Below, in pieces: positions 1 through 6,546 of a DNA stretch of 11,611 nucleotides. A model generated the notes under the pieces. The model had not been told where the DNA came from, did not search any database, and saw only the letters and a program-made list of their open reading frames with translations. This DNA is from Actinomycetes bacterium. GTDB lineage: Bacteria > Actinomycetota > Acidimicrobiia > Acidimicrobiales > RAAP-2. Every line of letters starts with the position of its first letter. Within the stretch, counting starts at the first letter, position 1. The position numbers and the translations under genes are program-made. The stretch is from assembly GCA_021802025.1 (NCBI GenBank), contig JAKABC010000040.1, forward strand, positions 1-11,611, given 5' to 3'.

Positions 1-32
1 GTGCCGCCGTACTTCTGGACGATGAGCGCCAT
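1..32 (-). CDS. ask: Aspartate kinase, N-terminal fragment (cut by window edge)
   Basis: Only the first ten codons and two bases of the eleventh are present, reading off the left edge from an ATG at 32-30. They encode MALIVQKYGG. This is the start of aspartate kinase (first step of the aspartate-family amino acid pathway, phosphorylating L-aspartate with ATP); KYGGTSV-type sequence just after a hydrophobic strand is the nucleotide-binding signature of the amino-acid kinase fold in these enzymes. A TATCCT box at 44-39 on the minus strand lies 6 nt before the ATG and there is no Shine-Dalgarno sequence, so the message is probably leaderless. The gene diverges from the FKBP operon. In other actinobacteria ask lies not far from dnaX/recR, which are at the other end of this window. 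The match is short but very characteristic. Confidence 0.83.
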   Translation of the reverse strand, partial: MALIVQKYGG

Positions 33-38
33 GGGGGA

Positions 39-44
39 AGGATA
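39..44 (-). promoter_or_regulatory. Putative -10 box of a leaderless promoter for ask
   Basis: TATCCT on the minus strand, 6 nt before the aspartate kinase ATG at 32-30. The spacing would place the transcription start at the start codon. No purine-rich ribosome-binding sequence intervenes. I see no good -35 element. Confidence 0.5.
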
Positions 45-46
45 CC

Positions 47-73
47 GGCCCCCCCAAAGGGGTCCTGGGGGCC
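47..73. repeat. Inverted repeat between divergent ask and FKBP promoters
   Basis: GGCCCCC at 47-53 and GGGGGCC at 67-73 form a perfect 7-bp inverted repeat with a 13-nt spacer. It sits between the two divergent -10-like boxes (44-39 minus, 78-83 plus). It could be a shared regulatory site or simply GC-rich spacer; a function is inference only. Confidence 0.35.
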
Positions 74-77
74 CCAC

Positions 78-83
78 TAGAGT
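78..83 (+). promoter_or_regulatory. Putative -10 box of a leaderless promoter for the FKBP operon
   Basis: TAGAGT lies exactly 7 nt before the ATG at 91, with no Shine-Dalgarno sequence between. The same geometry (TANNNT, 6-7 nt, ATG) recurs before several other operon-leading genes here, and it supports the ATG at 91 as the real start rather than the GTG at position 1. Confidence 0.5.
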
Positions 84-90
84 CGCACCC

Positions 91-765
91 ATGGCTACGT
101 CGAAGAGAGAGCGGCAGAAGGCGGCCCGACGCGAGAAGATCGAGCGCCTCCAGCGCGCCGAGCGGCGTCGCAAGAGTGTGCGTCGCGCGGTGATCGGAGT
201 CGTCGTCGCCGCGATCGTGATCGGCTCGGGCTTCCTCCTCTTCGGCGGCTCGGGTAAGGGACCCACGACGACGACCACGACCGCGGCCGCCCCGACGACC
301 ACGACGACCGGCCCGACCACGACGACGACCGCCGTGCCGACGAGCTTCCCCGCGATCGCCGACCCCTCCCCCGCCGGCACCTTCGGCACCGAGCCCACCC
401 TCGTGGTGCCCCCCGGCCCGCCGCCCACCTCGATGGAGGTGTCGAACCTCATCACGGGCACCGGCGCGGTCGCCAAGGTCGGGGACCAGCTCACCGTGCA
501 GTACGTGCTGGCCACCTACTCGACCCGCAAGGTCATCCAGGCGTCGTGGACGACGCCGTCGATCGCCAAGACCGGCTTCCAGTTCACCCTGGCCACCGGC
601 AGCGTCATCCCCGGTTGGGTCGAGGGCGTCGCGGGGATGCGCGTGGGCGGACGGCGCGAGCTCATCATCCCGCCCGCCCTGGGCTACGGCGCCACGTCCG
701 CCGGCCCGGGCATCGCGAAGAACGACACCCTGGTCTTCATCGTCGACCTGTTGAAGGTCGGCTAG
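91..765 (+). CDS. Membrane-anchored FKBP-type peptidyl-prolyl cis-trans isomerase
   Basis: A 224-residue protein. Residues 1-32 are strongly basic and probably cytosolic. Residues 33-51 form one hydrophobic segment (signal anchor), and residues 59-84 are a Thr/Pro/Ala-rich linker. Residues about 113-223 are an FKBP domain with the family core VIPGWVEGVAGMRVGGRREL, then IPPALGYG and a final VFIVDLLKV strand. It should isomerise X-Pro bonds of proteins outside the membrane. The ATG at 91 was chosen because residues upstream are Pro/Gly-rich and unlike the family, and a -10-like box lies 7 nt before it. Oddly, the FKBP active-site stretch usually read as VFDSS is replaced by VIQASW, losing the conserved Asp, so activity may be reduced or chaperone-like. 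The next gene, 14 nt on, encodes a different class of prolyl isomerase. Confidence 0.87.
   Translation: MATSKRERQKAARREKIERLQRAERRRKSVRRAVIGVVVAAIVIGSGFLLFGGSGKGPTTTTTTAAAPTTTTTGPTTTTTAVPTSFPAIADPSPAGTFGTEPTLVVPPGPPPTSMEVSNLITGTGAVAKVGDQLTVQYVLATYSTRKVIQASWTTPSIAKTGFQFTLATGSVIPGWVEGVAGMRVGGRRELIIPPALGYGATSAGPGIAKNDTLVFIVDLLKVG
265..342 (+). repeat. Low-complexity ACG/ACC repeat encoding a Thr-rich linker
   Basis: A run of near-repeated threonine codons (ACG, ACC) broken by Ala and Pro codons, encoding the extracytoplasmic linker between the membrane anchor and the FKBP domain. Such tracts are prone to length variation and are typical of cell-wall-spanning linkers in actinobacteria. Confidence 0.75.
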
Positions 766-768
766 CGC

Positions 769-775
769 GAGGAGG
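769..775 (+). promoter_or_regulatory. Ribosome-binding site deciding the cyclophilin start
   Basis: GAGGAGG ends 4 nt before the GTG at 780 and lies just after the FKBP stop (763-765). It favours GTG 780 over the internal ATG at 843. Confidence 0.75.
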
Positions 776-779
776 CGCC

Positions 780-1325
780 GTGGACATCCCCAACCCCGAC
801 GGGTCGAGCCCGCAGCGTCAGCACTTCGACGCGGCACCCGACATGGTCATCGACCCGCTAAAGACCTACCGCGCCACGATGGTGACCTCCAAGGGCACCC
901 TCGAGATCGCCCTCGACCCGCTGGGCGCCCCGGCGACGGTGAACAACTTCGTCTTCCTCGCGCGCTGGCACTACTTCGACGGCGTTATCTTCCACCGGGT
1001 CATCCCGGGCTTCGTCCTCCAGGGCGGGGACCCCACGGGCACCGGCACCGGTGGTCCGGGCTACCGCTTCGCCGACGAGCTGCCCAAGCCCGGGCGCTAC
1101 GAGCTGGGCTCACTGGCCATGGCCAACGCCGGGCCCAACACCAACGGCTCGCAGTTCTTCGTCATCAGCGGCCCCGACGGGGTGCGCCTGCCCCCGCTCT
1201 ACTCGCTCTTCGGCAAGGTCGTCGCCGGCCTGGACGTGGTCGCGGCCATCGACGCGGTCGGGACCCGCTCGGGCCAGCCCACCGAGCGCGTGGTGATCGA
1301 GTCGGTCACCGTCGAGGAGTCCTAG
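780..1325 (+). CDS. Cyclophilin-type peptidyl-prolyl cis-trans isomerase
   Basis: A 181-residue single-domain cyclophilin. The catalytic and binding residues are recognisable: FHRVIPGFVLQGGDP at about 71-85 (catalytic Arg73, Gln81), the substrate-pocket segment SLAMANAGPNTNGSQFF at 111-127, and the closing LFGKVVAGLDVV strand. Length is normal for bacterial cyclophilins plus a short N-terminal tail. No signal peptide or membrane segment is visible, so it is probably cytosolic, in contrast to the anchored FKBP upstream. The gene follows the FKBP stop by 14 nt with a strong Shine-Dalgarno sequence, so the two are likely co-transcribed. Its TAG stop (1323-1325) directly abuts the stop of the convergent gene. 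Start at ATG 843 (160 residues) is possible but less supported. Confidence 0.93.
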   Translation: MDIPNPDGSSPQRQHFDAAPDMVIDPLKTYRATMVTSKGTLEIALDPLGAPATVNNFVFLARWHYFDGVIFHRVIPGFVLQGGDPTGTGTGGPGYRFADELPKPGRYELGSLAMANAGPNTNGSQFFVISGPDGVRLPPLYSLFGKVVAGLDVVAAIDAVGTRSGQPTERVVIESVTVEES

Positions 1326-1937
1326 CTAGAGCGTCGCCGGGCTCTCGCCCCGGGTGACCTCGACCGAGCCCGCGACGACCCGCCAGGCGCCGTCCTCGCC
1401 GACCACCACCGCGTCCTGCTCGAGGACGCACAGGGTCTCCTCGTCGCCCAGAAGAGCGCGGGTCCGGGTGAGCTGGTCCTGGGCTGTGCGCCTCGTGACG
1501 ACGAGTCCGTCGCGGTAGCCGAGTCCGGTCGTGGGGGCGCCGCCGCGCGGGTCGACCATGACCGCAAAGAGGAGCGAGGCCACGTCACCCACGGCGAGGA
1601 GTCGGTGCGCCACGGCGAGCGCCGCGCCCAGAGCGGTGTCGCGCCAGACGGCGCGCGCGTGCAGGGCGGCGCCGTCGAGCACGACGACGAGGTCGGCCTC
1701 ACCGACCCGGCGCGCGACGTAGTCACTGCCCGCCTCCTCGCGGGTCAGAACGACCAGTCCCTCGACGCGCACCCCCAGCGGCGCGAGCGTCTCGGCGGCG
1801 CGCACGGTGGCCTCGGTCGCCCCGGTGAAGGCGGCGGCCGTCGGCACGACGACGCAGTCCGCGCCCGCATCGAGTCCGAGCGCGCCGAGCACCGCCACGG
1901 CCGCGCCGAGTGAGCCCGCCAGCACGGTCGTCGCCAT
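1326..1937 (-). CDS. Degenerate peptidase S51 / class I amidotransferase-like protein (probable pseudoenzyme)
   Basis: A 203-residue protein I recognise as a diverged relative of the dipeptidase E/cyanophycinase-like (S51) family often annotated 'type 1 glutamine amidotransferase-like'. The retained segments are VVVPTAAAF (residues 29-37), LGVRVEGLVVL (54-64), MVDPRGGAPTTGLGYRDGL (127-145), AWRVVAGSVEV (184-194). In active relatives the middle reads roughly GGSPLHL then GSSAGAM, the second holding the nucleophilic Ser. Here those places read DGAALHA (88-94) and VGDVASL (116-122), so the nucleophile elbow is gone, and the N-terminal GGGEW-type loop is also absent. It is probably a non-catalytic binding or regulatory protein, although the family assignment rests on memory of relatives. 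The ATG at 1937 has GGAGG (1947-1943) 5 nt upstream. It diverges from the hbd-ecm operon across 42 bp containing a palindrome, suggesting co-control. Confidence 0.72.
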   Translation of the reverse strand: MATTVLAGSLGAAVAVLGALGLDAGADCVVVPTAAAFTGATEATVRAAETLAPLGVRVEGLVVLTREEAGSDYVARRVGEADLVVVLDGAALHARAVWRDTALGAALAVAHRLLAVGDVASLLFAVMVDPRGGAPTTGLGYRDGLVVTRRTAQDQLTRTRALLGDEETLCVLEQDAVVVGEDGAWRVVAGSVEVTRGESPATL

Positions 1938-1940
1938 CGT

Positions 1941-1947
1941 CCCCTCC
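1941..1947 (-). promoter_or_regulatory. Ribosome-binding site of the S51-like gene
   Basis: GGAGGGG on the minus strand, ending 3 nt before the ATG at 1937-1935 (GGAGG core spaced 5 nt). It fixes this start against the open frame that continues upstream through the hbd gene on the other strand. Confidence 0.7.
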
Positions 1948-1950
1948 GAT

Positions 1951-1964
1951 TTACTTGTCGGTAA
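1951..1964. promoter_or_regulatory. Candidate operator, site 1 (TTACYNNNNRGTAR)
   Basis: TTACTTGTCGGTAA, arms TTAC/GTAA, in the 42-bp spacer between the S51-like gene (-) and hbd (+). It ends 3 nt before the -10-like box of hbd (1968-1973), so a bound protein would block polymerase, and it lies just upstream of the S51-like ribosome-binding site. Two more copies of the same consensus lie before the carboxylase operon. The size and symmetry resemble operators of TetR-family acyl-CoA-responsive repressors; the identity of the regulator is inference. Confidence 0.55.
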
Positions 1965-1967
1965 CGC

Positions 1968-1973
1968 TAATGT
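1968..1973 (+). promoter_or_regulatory. Putative -10 box of a leaderless promoter for hbd-ecm
   Basis: TAATGT, 6 nt before the ATG at 1980. The intervening CCCTCC is anti-Shine-Dalgarno in character, so a leaderless message is likely. Confidence 0.5.
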
Positions 1974-1979
1974 CCCTCC

Positions 1980-2831
1980 ATGGAGTTCGACAGGGTAGGC
2001 GTCGTCGGGTCGGGGATCATGGCGAGCGGCATCGCCGAGGTCGCCGCCGGCTGCGGGTCGGCCGTCGTGCTGCGCGCCCGCAACGCCGCCGGCGCGACCG
2101 ACCTGGGGGCCCGCCTGGACGAGTCGCTGGCCCGGGCCGTCGAGCGCGGCAAGCGCACGAGCGCCGAGGCGGCCGCGCTGCGCGCGCGCATCACCACCAC
2201 GACCGAGCTGGGCGACCTCGCCCACTGCGACCTCGTCATCGAGTCGGTCGTGGAGGACTTGGAGGTGAAGCTCGACCTCTTCCGCGCCCTGGGCCGGGTC
2301 GTGGCCGAGGACGCCGTGATCGCCACGGGCACCTCCACCCTGCCGGTGATCGACCTGGCGATGCAGGTGCCCCACCCCGAGCGGGTCCTCGGCGTCCACT
2401 TCTTCAACCCCGCTCCCCAGATGACCCTGGTCGAGGTGGTCCGACCCCTCTCGGTGGACGAGGCGGTCGTGGCGCGCGCGGTCGCCTTCGTGCGCGAGTG
2501 CGGCAAGGACCCCATCGAGGTGAAGGACCAGGCCGGGTTCATCGTGAACGCCCTCCTCTTCCCCTACCTCAACAACGCGGTGCGCCTCCTCGAGCGGGGC
2601 GTCGCGACCAAGGAGGGGATCGACGCCGCGATGAAGGGGGGCTGCGGCTTCCCGATGGGTCCCTTCGCGCTGCTCGACCTGGTGGGGCTGGACACCTCGA
2701 TCGCCATCCTCGAGGCGCTCTACGCCGAGTACCGCGACCCCAACTACGCCCCCGAGCCCCTCCTTCGCCGGATGGTCTCGGCCGGACGCCTCGGGCGCAA
2801 GTCCGGCTCCGGCTTCTACCCGTACCGCTAG
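1980..2831 (+). CDS. hbd: 3-hydroxybutyryl-CoA dehydrogenase
   Basis: A 283-residue protein with the two-domain architecture of short 3-hydroxyacyl-CoA dehydrogenases. The Rossmann motif is VGVVGSGIMASGIAE (6-20). The catalytic set fits the family spacing: Ser119, His140 (in GVHFFNPAP), Glu152 and Asn190. The C-terminal domain has GCGFPMGPFALLDLVGLD and ends in KSGSGFYPYR. It interconverts acetoacetyl-CoA and 3-hydroxybutyryl-CoA. At the end of the second beta strand, where NAD-specific enzymes carry an acidic residue, the sequence is VVLRARN; this suggests NADP(H), fitting use in the reductive direction (inference). The segment before the catalytic Ser is ATGTS rather than the common ASNTS. 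Its stop is 2 nt from the ecm start, so the two are one operon. The promoter overlaps a candidate operator. Confidence 0.93.
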   Translation: MEFDRVGVVGSGIMASGIAEVAAGCGSAVVLRARNAAGATDLGARLDESLARAVERGKRTSAEAAALRARITTTTELGDLAHCDLVIESVVEDLEVKLDLFRALGRVVAEDAVIATGTSTLPVIDLAMQVPHPERVLGVHFFNPAPQMTLVEVVRPLSVDEAVVARAVAFVRECGKDPIEVKDQAGFIVNALLFPYLNNAVRLLERGVATKEGIDAAMKGGCGFPMGPFALLDLVGLDTSIAILEALYAEYRDPNYAPEPLLRRMVSAGRLGRKSGSGFYPYR

Positions 2832-2833
2832 CG

Positions 2834-4786
2834 ATGGGCGAGCGTGCGACCCCGTGGGTGATGCGGACCTACTCGGGCCACAGCAGCGCCGCCGCCAGCA
2901 ACGCCCTCTACCGCACCAACCTGGCCAAGGGCCAGACGGGCCTCTCGATCGCCTTCGACCTGCCGACCCAGACCGGCTACGACCCCGACGACGCGGCCGC
3001 GCGCGGCGAGGTCGGCAAGGTCGGGGTGCCGGTCGCCCACTTGGGCCACGTGCGCCAGCTCTTCGAGGGCCTGCCCCTGACCGAGATGAACACCTCGATG
3101 ACCATCAACGCCACCGCGGCGTGGCTGTGGGCCCTCTACCTGGCGCTGGCCGACGAGCGCGGAGACGACCCCACCCGGCTCCAGGGCACCATCCAGAACG
3201 ACATCGTCAAGGAGTACCTGAGCCGGGGCACCTACATCTTCGCCCCGGAGCCGTCGCGGCGGCTCATCGTCGACACCATCGCCTACGGCGTCGCCCACGT
3301 GCCGCGGTGGAACCCGATCAACGTCTGCAGCTACCACCTCCAAGAGGCCGGCGCTACGCCGGCCCAGGAGGTCGCCTACGCCCTGGCGACCGCGATCGAC
3401 GTCCTCGACGCCGTGCGCGACTCGGGCAAGGTCGACCCGTCCCGGCTCGGCGAGGTCGTCGGGCGGATCTCGTTCTTCGTCAACGCCGGGGTGCGCTTCG
3501 TCGAAGAGACGGCCAAGATGCGGGTCTTCACCGCCCTGTGGGACGAGATCTGTCGCACCCGCTACGGGGTCGAGGACCCCGCGCAGCGGCGGTTCCGCTA
3601 CGGCGTCCAGGTCAACTCCCTGGGCTTGACCGAGCAGCAGCCCGAGAACAACGTGGGCCGGATCGTGCTCGAGATGCTCGGGGTGACCCTCTCGGCCGAC
3701 GCCCGGGCCCGGGCCATCCAGCTGCCGGCGTGGAACGAGGCCCTCGGCCTGCCGCGCCCGTGGGACCAGCAGTGGAGCCTGCGGCTCCAGCAGGTCCTCG
3801 CCTACGAGAGCGACCTGCTCGAGTACCCCGACCTCTTCGCGGGCTCGGTCGTCATGGAGTCGCTCGTGCGCGACCTGCGCGAGGCGGCGCTCGCCGAGCT
3901 CGACGAGGTCCTCGCCCTGGGCGGCGCCTTCGCCGCGGTCGAGCAGGTCAAGGCCCGCCTCGTCGCCAGCCAGGCCGTGCGGGTCGCGCGCATCGAGGCC
4001 GGCGAGCAGGTCGTGGTGGGCGTCAACCGCTTCACCGAGACGGCCCCCTCCCCGCTCGGGGCGGGCACCGAGTCGATCCTCACCGTCGACCCCGCGATCG
4101 AGGCCGAGCTCGTCGCCGACCTCGCCGCGTGGCGCGCGGCGCGCGACGAGCGCGCCGTCGCGGCCGCCCTCGAGGAGCTGCGCCGCGTGGCGTCGAGCGA
4201 CGACCCGGCCGACAACGTGATGATCCCCTCGATCGCCCTCGCGCGCGCCGGCGGCACGACCGGGGAGTGGGCCGGCGCCCTGCGCGAGGTCTACGGCGAG
4301 TACCGCGCCCCGACCGGGGTGGCCGCGGCGCGCGCCGCGCGCGAGGGCTTCGACGACCTGGCCGCGCGCAGCCGCGCGCTGGCCCAACGGCGGGGCTCGC
4401 CGCCCCGACTGCTCATCGCCAAGCCCGGCCTCGACGGCCACTCCAACGGGGCCGAGCAGGTGGCGGTCGCCGCGCGCGACGCCGGCTTCGAGGTCGTCTA
4501 CGCCGGCATCCGCTCCACCCCCGCCGAGATCGTGGCCGCCGCGCGCGACGAGGACGTCGACGTGGTGGGGCTCTCGATCCTCTCGGGCTCGCACCTCGAG
4601 CTCGTGCCCCGGGTCATCGAGGGGCTGCGCGCCGAGGGGGTCGCGGCGCCCGTGGTCGTGGGCGGGATCATCCCGCCCGACGACGCCGCGGCGCTACGCG
4701 CGGCCGGCGTGGCGGCCGTCTACACGCCCAAGGACTACCGGCTGGCCGACATCGTCGCCGGCCTGCTCGCGCTCGTCGAGCGCTAG
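2834..4786 (+). CDS. ecm: Ethylmalonyl-CoA mutase (MeaA/Ecm-type), B12-dependent
   Basis: A 650-residue single-chain acyl-CoA mutase. The TIM-barrel substrate domain spans about 10-420, with RTYSGHSSAAASNALYRTNL near the start, MNTSMTINATA (85-95), and NVCSYHLQEAG (163-173) with the active-site His168. The C-terminal cobalamin-binding domain spans about 522-648, with DGHSNGAEQ (534-542; His536 is the lower cobalt ligand), SILSGSH (581-587) and VVGGIIP (608-614). The barrel start and the DGHSNGAEQ box match the MeaA/ethylmalonyl-CoA mutase branch rather than true methylmalonyl-CoA mutase (usually DGHDRGA). It should convert (2R)-ethylmalonyl-CoA to (2S)-methylsuccinyl-CoA. The start ATG, 2 nt after the hbd stop, has no clear ribosome-binding site, suggesting translational coupling. 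The stop overlaps that of the convergent epsilon gene. Isobutyryl-CoA-type mutase is the main alternative. Confidence 0.88.
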   Translation: MGERATPWVMRTYSGHSSAAASNALYRTNLAKGQTGLSIAFDLPTQTGYDPDDAAARGEVGKVGVPVAHLGHVRQLFEGLPLTEMNTSMTINATAAWLWALYLALADERGDDPTRLQGTIQNDIVKEYLSRGTYIFAPEPSRRLIVDTIAYGVAHVPRWNPINVCSYHLQEAGATPAQEVAYALATAIDVLDAVRDSGKVDPSRLGEVVGRISFFVNAGVRFVEETAKMRVFTALWDEICRTRYGVEDPAQRRFRYGVQVNSLGLTEQQPENNVGRIVLEMLGVTLSADARARAIQLPAWNEALGLPRPWDQQWSLRLQQVLAYESDLLEYPDLFAGSVVMESLVRDLREAALAELDEVLALGGAFAAVEQVKARLVASQAVRVARIEAGEQVVVGVNRFTETAPSPLGAGTESILTVDPAIEAELVADLAAWRAARDERAVAAALEELRRVASSDDPADNVMIPSIALARAGGTTGEWAGALREVYGEYRAPTGVAAARAAREGFDDLAARSRALAQRRGSPPRLLIAKPGLDGHSNGAEQVAVAARDAGFEVVYAGIRSTPAEIVAAARDEDVDVVGLSILSGSHLELVPRVIEGLRAEGVAAPVVVGGIIPPDDAAALRAAGVAAVYTPKDYRLADIVAGLLALVER

Positions 4787-4968
4787 TTGAGCTGGTGGGG
4801 TCGACGCAGGGCGTAGCGCCCGGCGTTGAACCACCGGCCCGAGAACCGCCACACCGGGGTCCGGTCGAGCGCCCGGCGCCGCTCGCGCACGAGGAGCTCC
4901 GCGGCGGCGACCACGGCGGCGAGGTCCTCCTCGGGGGGCAGGGGACGCGGGGTGAGGCCGTGGCTCAC
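4783..4968 (-). CDS. Acyl-CoA carboxylase epsilon subunit
   Basis: A 61-residue protein beginning at a GTG that overlaps the TGA of the beta-subunit gene by 4 nt (4965-4968). Its make-up fits the actinobacterial acyl-CoA carboxylase epsilon family: a PPEEDLAAVVAAAELL segment (11-26) predicted helical, a short charged stretch, then TPVWRFSGRWF (37-47), resembling the W-R-x(4)-W C-terminal signature. In Streptomyces and mycobacteria such subunits stabilise the alpha-beta complex and follow the beta gene, as here. The stop codon lies inside a CTAG shared with the ecm stop on the opposite strand. The small size limits certainty, but context and motif agree. Confidence 0.8.
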   Translation of the reverse strand: MSHGLTPRPLPPEEDLAAVVAAAELLVRERRRALDRTPVWRFSGRWFNAGRYALRRPHQLN

Positions 4969-6521
4969 AGCGGGACGTTCCCGTGCTTGCGCTTGGGCAG
5001 CTCCTCGCGCTTGCCCCGCAGGAGGTCGAGCGACTTGGCGAGCACCCGGCGGGTGTCGGCCGGGTCGATCACGTCGTCGACGAAGCCCCGCTCGGCGGCG
5101 ATGTAGGGGTTGACGTAGCGCTCCTCGTAGTCGTCGATCAGCTGGGCGCGCAGCGCCTCGGGGTCGTCGGCCCCGACGAGGTCGCGCCGGTGCACGATGC
5201 CCACCGCGCCCGACGCGCCCATGACCGCGAACTCGGCCGTCGGCCAGGCGAAGGCCAGGTCGGCCCCGATCGACTTGGAGTTCATGACGACGTAGGCGCC
5301 GCCGTAGGCCTTGCGCGTGGTGATCGAGATCCGCGGCACCGTGGCCTCGCAGAAGGCGTAGAGCAGCTTCGCGCCGTGGCGGATGATCCCCCCGTACTCC
5401 TGGGAGACCCCGGGCATGAAGCCGGGCACGTCGACGAAGGTCACGATCGGCACGTTGAAGGCGTCACAGGTGCGCACGAAGCGCGCGGCCTTCTCCGACG
5501 ACGAGATGTCGAGGACCCCGGCCAGGGTCTGGGGCTGGTTGGCCACGATGCCGACGGTGTGGCCGTCGATGCGGGCGAAGCCGCAGGTCACCTGCTGGGC
5601 GTAGGTGGCGTGGACCTCCATGTAGTCGCCGTTGTCCACGATCGAGGTGATGACCCTCTTCATGTCGTAGGGCTGGTTCGACGAGTCGGGCAACAGGTCG
5701 CGCAGGTCCTCGCACAGCCGGTCCGGGTCGTCCCCGACCAGGATCCGCGGCGGCTCCTCCATGTTGTTCGAGGGCAAAAAGGAGAGGAGGTAGCGCACCT
5801 CGTCGAGCACGCTCTTCTCGTCGGGCAGGACGAAGTTAGCCACCCCCGAGCGCGTCGCGTGGGTCTGGGCGCCGCCCAGCTCCTCGAGGGTCACGTCCTC
5901 GCCGGTGACCGACTTCACCACGTCGGGACCGGTGATGAACATGTGCGAGGAGTCCTTGACCATGAAGATGAAGTCGGTGAGGGCCGGAGAGTAGACGGCG
6001 CCCCCGGCGCACGGGCCGAGGATGACCGAGACCTGGGGCACGACGCCCGAGGCGCGCGTGTTGCGGTAGAAGATCCCGCCGTAGGCGTTGAGGGCGGCCA
6101 CGCCCTCTTGGATGCGCGCGCCGGCGCCGTCGTTGAGCCCGATGATCGGCAGGCCCATCGTCGTGGCGAGGTCCATGATCTTGTGGATCTTCTCGCCGTG
6201 GGTCTCACCGAGCGCGCCGCCGAAGACGGTGAAGTCCTGGGAGTAGACGCAGACCTTGCGCCCGTCGATCTTGCCGTAGCCGGTGATCACGCCGTCGGTG
6301 AAGGGACGCGAGTCCTCCAGGCCCATGCCCGACGCGTTGTGGCGCGTCAGCATGTCGAGCTCTTGGAACGAGCCCTCGTCGAGCAGGTACTCGAGCCGCT
6401 CTCGCGCGGTCAGCTTGCCCTTGGCGTGATGGCGCTCGATCGCCCGCTCCCCACCGGCCACCACCGCCTCGGCCTTGCGGGCCTCGAGCTCCTTCAGTCG
6501 TTCCGCCATCGAGTGCTCCAT
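4965..6521 (-). CDS. pccB: Acyl-CoA (propionyl-CoA) carboxylase beta subunit, carboxyltransferase
   Basis: A 518-residue carboxyltransferase that moves the carboxyl group from carboxybiotin to an acyl-CoA, most likely propionyl-CoA. It shows the family blocks in order: HAKGKLTARERLEYLLDEGSF, DFTVFGGALGE, NDGAGARIQEGV (first oxyanion hole), LGPCAGGAVYSPALTDF, then in the second half VDVPGFMPGVSQEYGGIIRHG, TTRKAYGGAYVVM, and ADLAFAWPTAEFAVMGASGAV. Full length matches PccB/AccD5 proteins. The biotinylated alpha subunit is not in the window. Start chosen at ATG 6521 because a TAGCCT box lies 7 nt before it; ATG 6509 (514 residues, with GGAG 7 nt upstream) is almost as good, and GTG 6539 is less likely. 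The epsilon-subunit gene overlaps its stop by 4 nt. Two operator-like palindromes lie 92-130 bp upstream. Acetyl-CoA or mixed specificity is possible. Confidence 0.92.
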   Translation of the reverse strand: MEHSMAERLKELEARKAEAVVAGGERAIERHHAKGKLTARERLEYLLDEGSFQELDMLTRHNASGMGLEDSRPFTDGVITGYGKIDGRKVCVYSQDFTVFGGALGETHGEKIHKIMDLATTMGLPIIGLNDGAGARIQEGVAALNAYGGIFYRNTRASGVVPQVSVILGPCAGGAVYSPALTDFIFMVKDSSHMFITGPDVVKSVTGEDVTLEELGGAQTHATRSGVANFVLPDEKSVLDEVRYLLSFLPSNNMEEPPRILVGDDPDRLCEDLRDLLPDSSNQPYDMKRVITSIVDNGDYMEVHATYAQQVTCGFARIDGHTVGIVANQPQTLAGVLDISSSEKAARFVRTCDAFNVPIVTFVDVPGFMPGVSQEYGGIIRHGAKLLYAFCEATVPRISITTRKAYGGAYVVMNSKSIGADLAFAWPTAEFAVMGASGAVGIVHRRDLVGADDPEALRAQLIDDYEERYVNPYIAAERGFVDDVIDPADTRRVLAKSLDLLRGKREELPKRKHGNVPL

Positions 6522-6528
6522 GGACCCG

Positions 6529-6534
6529 AGGCTA
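6529..6534 (-). promoter_or_regulatory. Putative -10 box of a leaderless promoter for pccB
   Basis: TAGCCT (within GCTAGCCT) on the minus strand, 7 nt before the ATG at 6521. The identical octamer with identical spacing precedes ccr. No clear -35. Confidence 0.45.
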
Positions 6535-6546
6535 GCCACCGCGTTC

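Noticed and set aside
2828..5106. Very long open frames overlapping ecm in other frames and on the opposite strand
   Set aside because: They translate to Arg/Gly/Pro- or Val/Asp/His-rich low-complexity sequence with no recognisable domain, as expected from high-GC third-position bias over a real gene.
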